DNA of 6,780 bases from assembly GCA_029863735.1 (NCBI GenBank), contig JAOTUT010000083.1, positions 1 through 6,780 on the forward strand, given 5' to 3'. Position 1 is the first letter of the stretch, and each line of letters starts with the position of its first letter. Origin of the DNA: Ignavibacteria bacterium (GTDB taxonomy: Bacteria > Bacteroidota > Ignavibacteria > Ignavibacteriales > Ignavibacteriaceae). A program made the translations under genes and the position numbers. This document shows, one piece after another, positions 6,328-6,780 of the stretch. The notes below the pieces were generated by a model. The model was not told the DNA's origin. It worked only from the letters and a program-made list of their open reading frames with translations, and made no database searches.

Positions 6328-6369
6328 GTCTCCCCTGCCTATCGCAGGCAGGCTTTAGTAAAGGGAGAC
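6328..6369. terminator. Bidirectional terminator between the M24 peptidase gene and aat, interrupted by a palindromic insert
   Basis: The outer arms GTCTCCC (6328-6334) and GGGAGAC (6363-6369) pair perfectly and are followed on the plus strand by TTTATAT; on the minus strand ATTAAAATTTT follows. The convergent arrangement of the two genes fits a shared terminator. Inside the arms sit two smaller hairpins: CCTGCC...GGCAGG (6334-6352) and CTTTA-G-TAAAG (6353-6363). Removing 6335-6353 joins GTCTCCC to TTTA and gives perfect 11-bp arms (GTCTCCCTTTA / TAAAGGGAGAC), which looks like the ancestral hairpin. Confidence 0.65.
6335..6353. repeat. 19-nt GC-rich palindromic element inside a terminator
   Basis: CTGCCTATCGCAGGCAGGC, together with the preceding C, pairs CCTGCC with GGCAGG, with an alternative CTGC/GCAG pairing. 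It has the same length, GC-rich palindromic character and CTGCCT start as the core of the palindrome at 3458-3476, and both lie just past a stop codon within a larger inverted repeat. I infer a dispersed mini-element. Boundaries are uncertain by one base because a C is shared with the flank. Confidence 0.5.
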
Positions 6370-6403
6370 TTTATATCGGTTGTCACGGTCACACCTTGAC
6401 AAT

Positions 6404-6780
6404 CTAAAACTCACAAACTTTCGCATAAGCTTTATGAAGTATCTTAGTATATTCCTCAAAAGAAATTTCAACTGCTCCAAACATTTTTAAATGTTCTGTC
6501 ATATACTGCACATCGAGAAGCACAAATTCTTTTTCTTCCAAATGTTTCAGTAACGTGACAAGTGCAGCTTTGGATGCCTGCGAAACTTTTGAGAACATAC
6601 TTTCACCAAAAAATGCACCAAGGAAAGTGATTCCGTAAAGTCCGCCGACAAGTTCCCCATCCTTCCAGGTTTCAACAGTCTGAATATCCCCACGTTTTCT
6701 TAATCTTCTGTAAGCAGATTTTAGTTCATCAGAAATCCAGGTTGATTCTCTGTCAGCACAACCTTCTAATACACCTTCAA
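6404..6780 (-). CDS. aat: Leucyl/phenylalanyl-tRNA-protein transferase, C-terminal part (start lies beyond the right edge)
   Basis: Aat moves Leu or Phe from its tRNA to the N-terminus of proteins that begin with Lys or Arg, marking them for ClpS/ClpAP-type degradation. The reading frame is open from the window edge to TAG (6404-6406), about 125 codons. It shows the family's landmarks in order: GCADRESTWIS (the conserved CA...R...TWI block), AYRRL, VETWKDGELVGGLYGI, FFGESMFSKVSQASKAAL, FVLLDVQYMTEHL and FGAVEIS. The product is therefore about half to two-thirds of a usual Aat of 200-240 residues; the missing N-terminal part is simply outside the window. The internal Met encoded at 6598-6596 is the middle of the conserved GESMFS motif and not a start. 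It converges on the M24 peptidase gene across an 85-bp gap with a shared terminator. Confidence 0.95.
   Translation of the reverse strand, partial: EGVLEGCADRESTWISDELKSAYRRLRKRGDIQTVETWKDGELVGGLYGITFLGAFFGESMFSKVSQASKAALVTLLKHLEEKEFVLLDVQYMTEHLKMFGAVEISFEEYTKILHKAYAKVCEF

Noticed and set aside
6380..6402. Hairpin TTGTCA...TGACAA just past the aat stop codon
   Set aside because: Only 6 bp with an 11-nt loop and no T-run; the GC-rich structure at 6328-6369 is the better terminator for both genes.
6404..6598. A separate 64-residue protein starting at the ATG at 6598
   Set aside because: The frame continues upstream without a stop to the window edge and encodes the conserved Aat motifs; the Met is inside GESMFS.
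1..6780. CRISPR arrays, tRNA or rRNA genes, transposases, phage genes, toxin-antitoxin pairs
   Set aside because: I looked through the gaps and frames and saw no regular direct-repeat array, cloverleaf or such protein families; the only repeats are the short palindromes and A/T words listed.

Overview
The window is AT-rich, densely coded bacterial DNA. It most resembles the Bacteroidota/Ignavibacteria lineage. The reasons are the protein families present (a two-receiver protein with a PEP-synthase-type ATP-grasp domain, and a 446-residue NADP-type glutamate dehydrogenase), the A/T-rich intergenic DNA with TTAATT/AATGAATA-type motifs, and the small GC-rich palindromes at gene ends. The lineage is inferred from protein character only; there is no rRNA or other taxonomic marker here.

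Layout. Three genes lie in a row on the minus strand, read right to left: a complete glutamate dehydrogenase gene (gdhA, 3485-4825), a large gene for a 997-residue protein (286-3279), and the first 55 codons of a second glutamate dehydrogenase (165 to the left edge). The two dehydrogenases are clear paralogues (36 of 55 residues identical, no gaps), so the large gene is enclosed between direct repeats of a duplicated gene. A divergent 299-bp spacer (4826-5124) separates gdhA from a plus-strand M24-family metallopeptidase related to Xaa-Pro aminopeptidase (5125-6318). The peptidase converges on the 3' part of aat, leucyl/phenylalanyl-tRNA-protein transferase (6404 to the right edge, minus strand).

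How the genes relate. Glutamate dehydrogenase links ammonium assimilation to 2-oxoglutarate. The 997-residue protein couples two response-regulator-like receiver domains to the ATP-grasp domain of PEP synthase/pyruvate phosphate dikinase, but I see neither the canonical phosphohistidine motif nor the PEP-binding barrel. Its position suggests a phospho-regulated role at the carbon/nitrogen junction, which is inference. The peptidase and Aat both act in protein turnover (proline-peptide cleavage and N-degron tagging), but they are convergent, so no operon links them.

The most interesting non-coding feature is a pair of 19-nt GC-rich palindromic elements (at 3458-3476 and 6335-6353), each lying inside a larger inverted repeat at a gene end. 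Removing the second in silico restores a perfect 11-bp-arm terminator hairpin, which suggests a small dispersed element that lands in terminators. I see no tRNA, rRNA, CRISPR array, transposase or phage gene.
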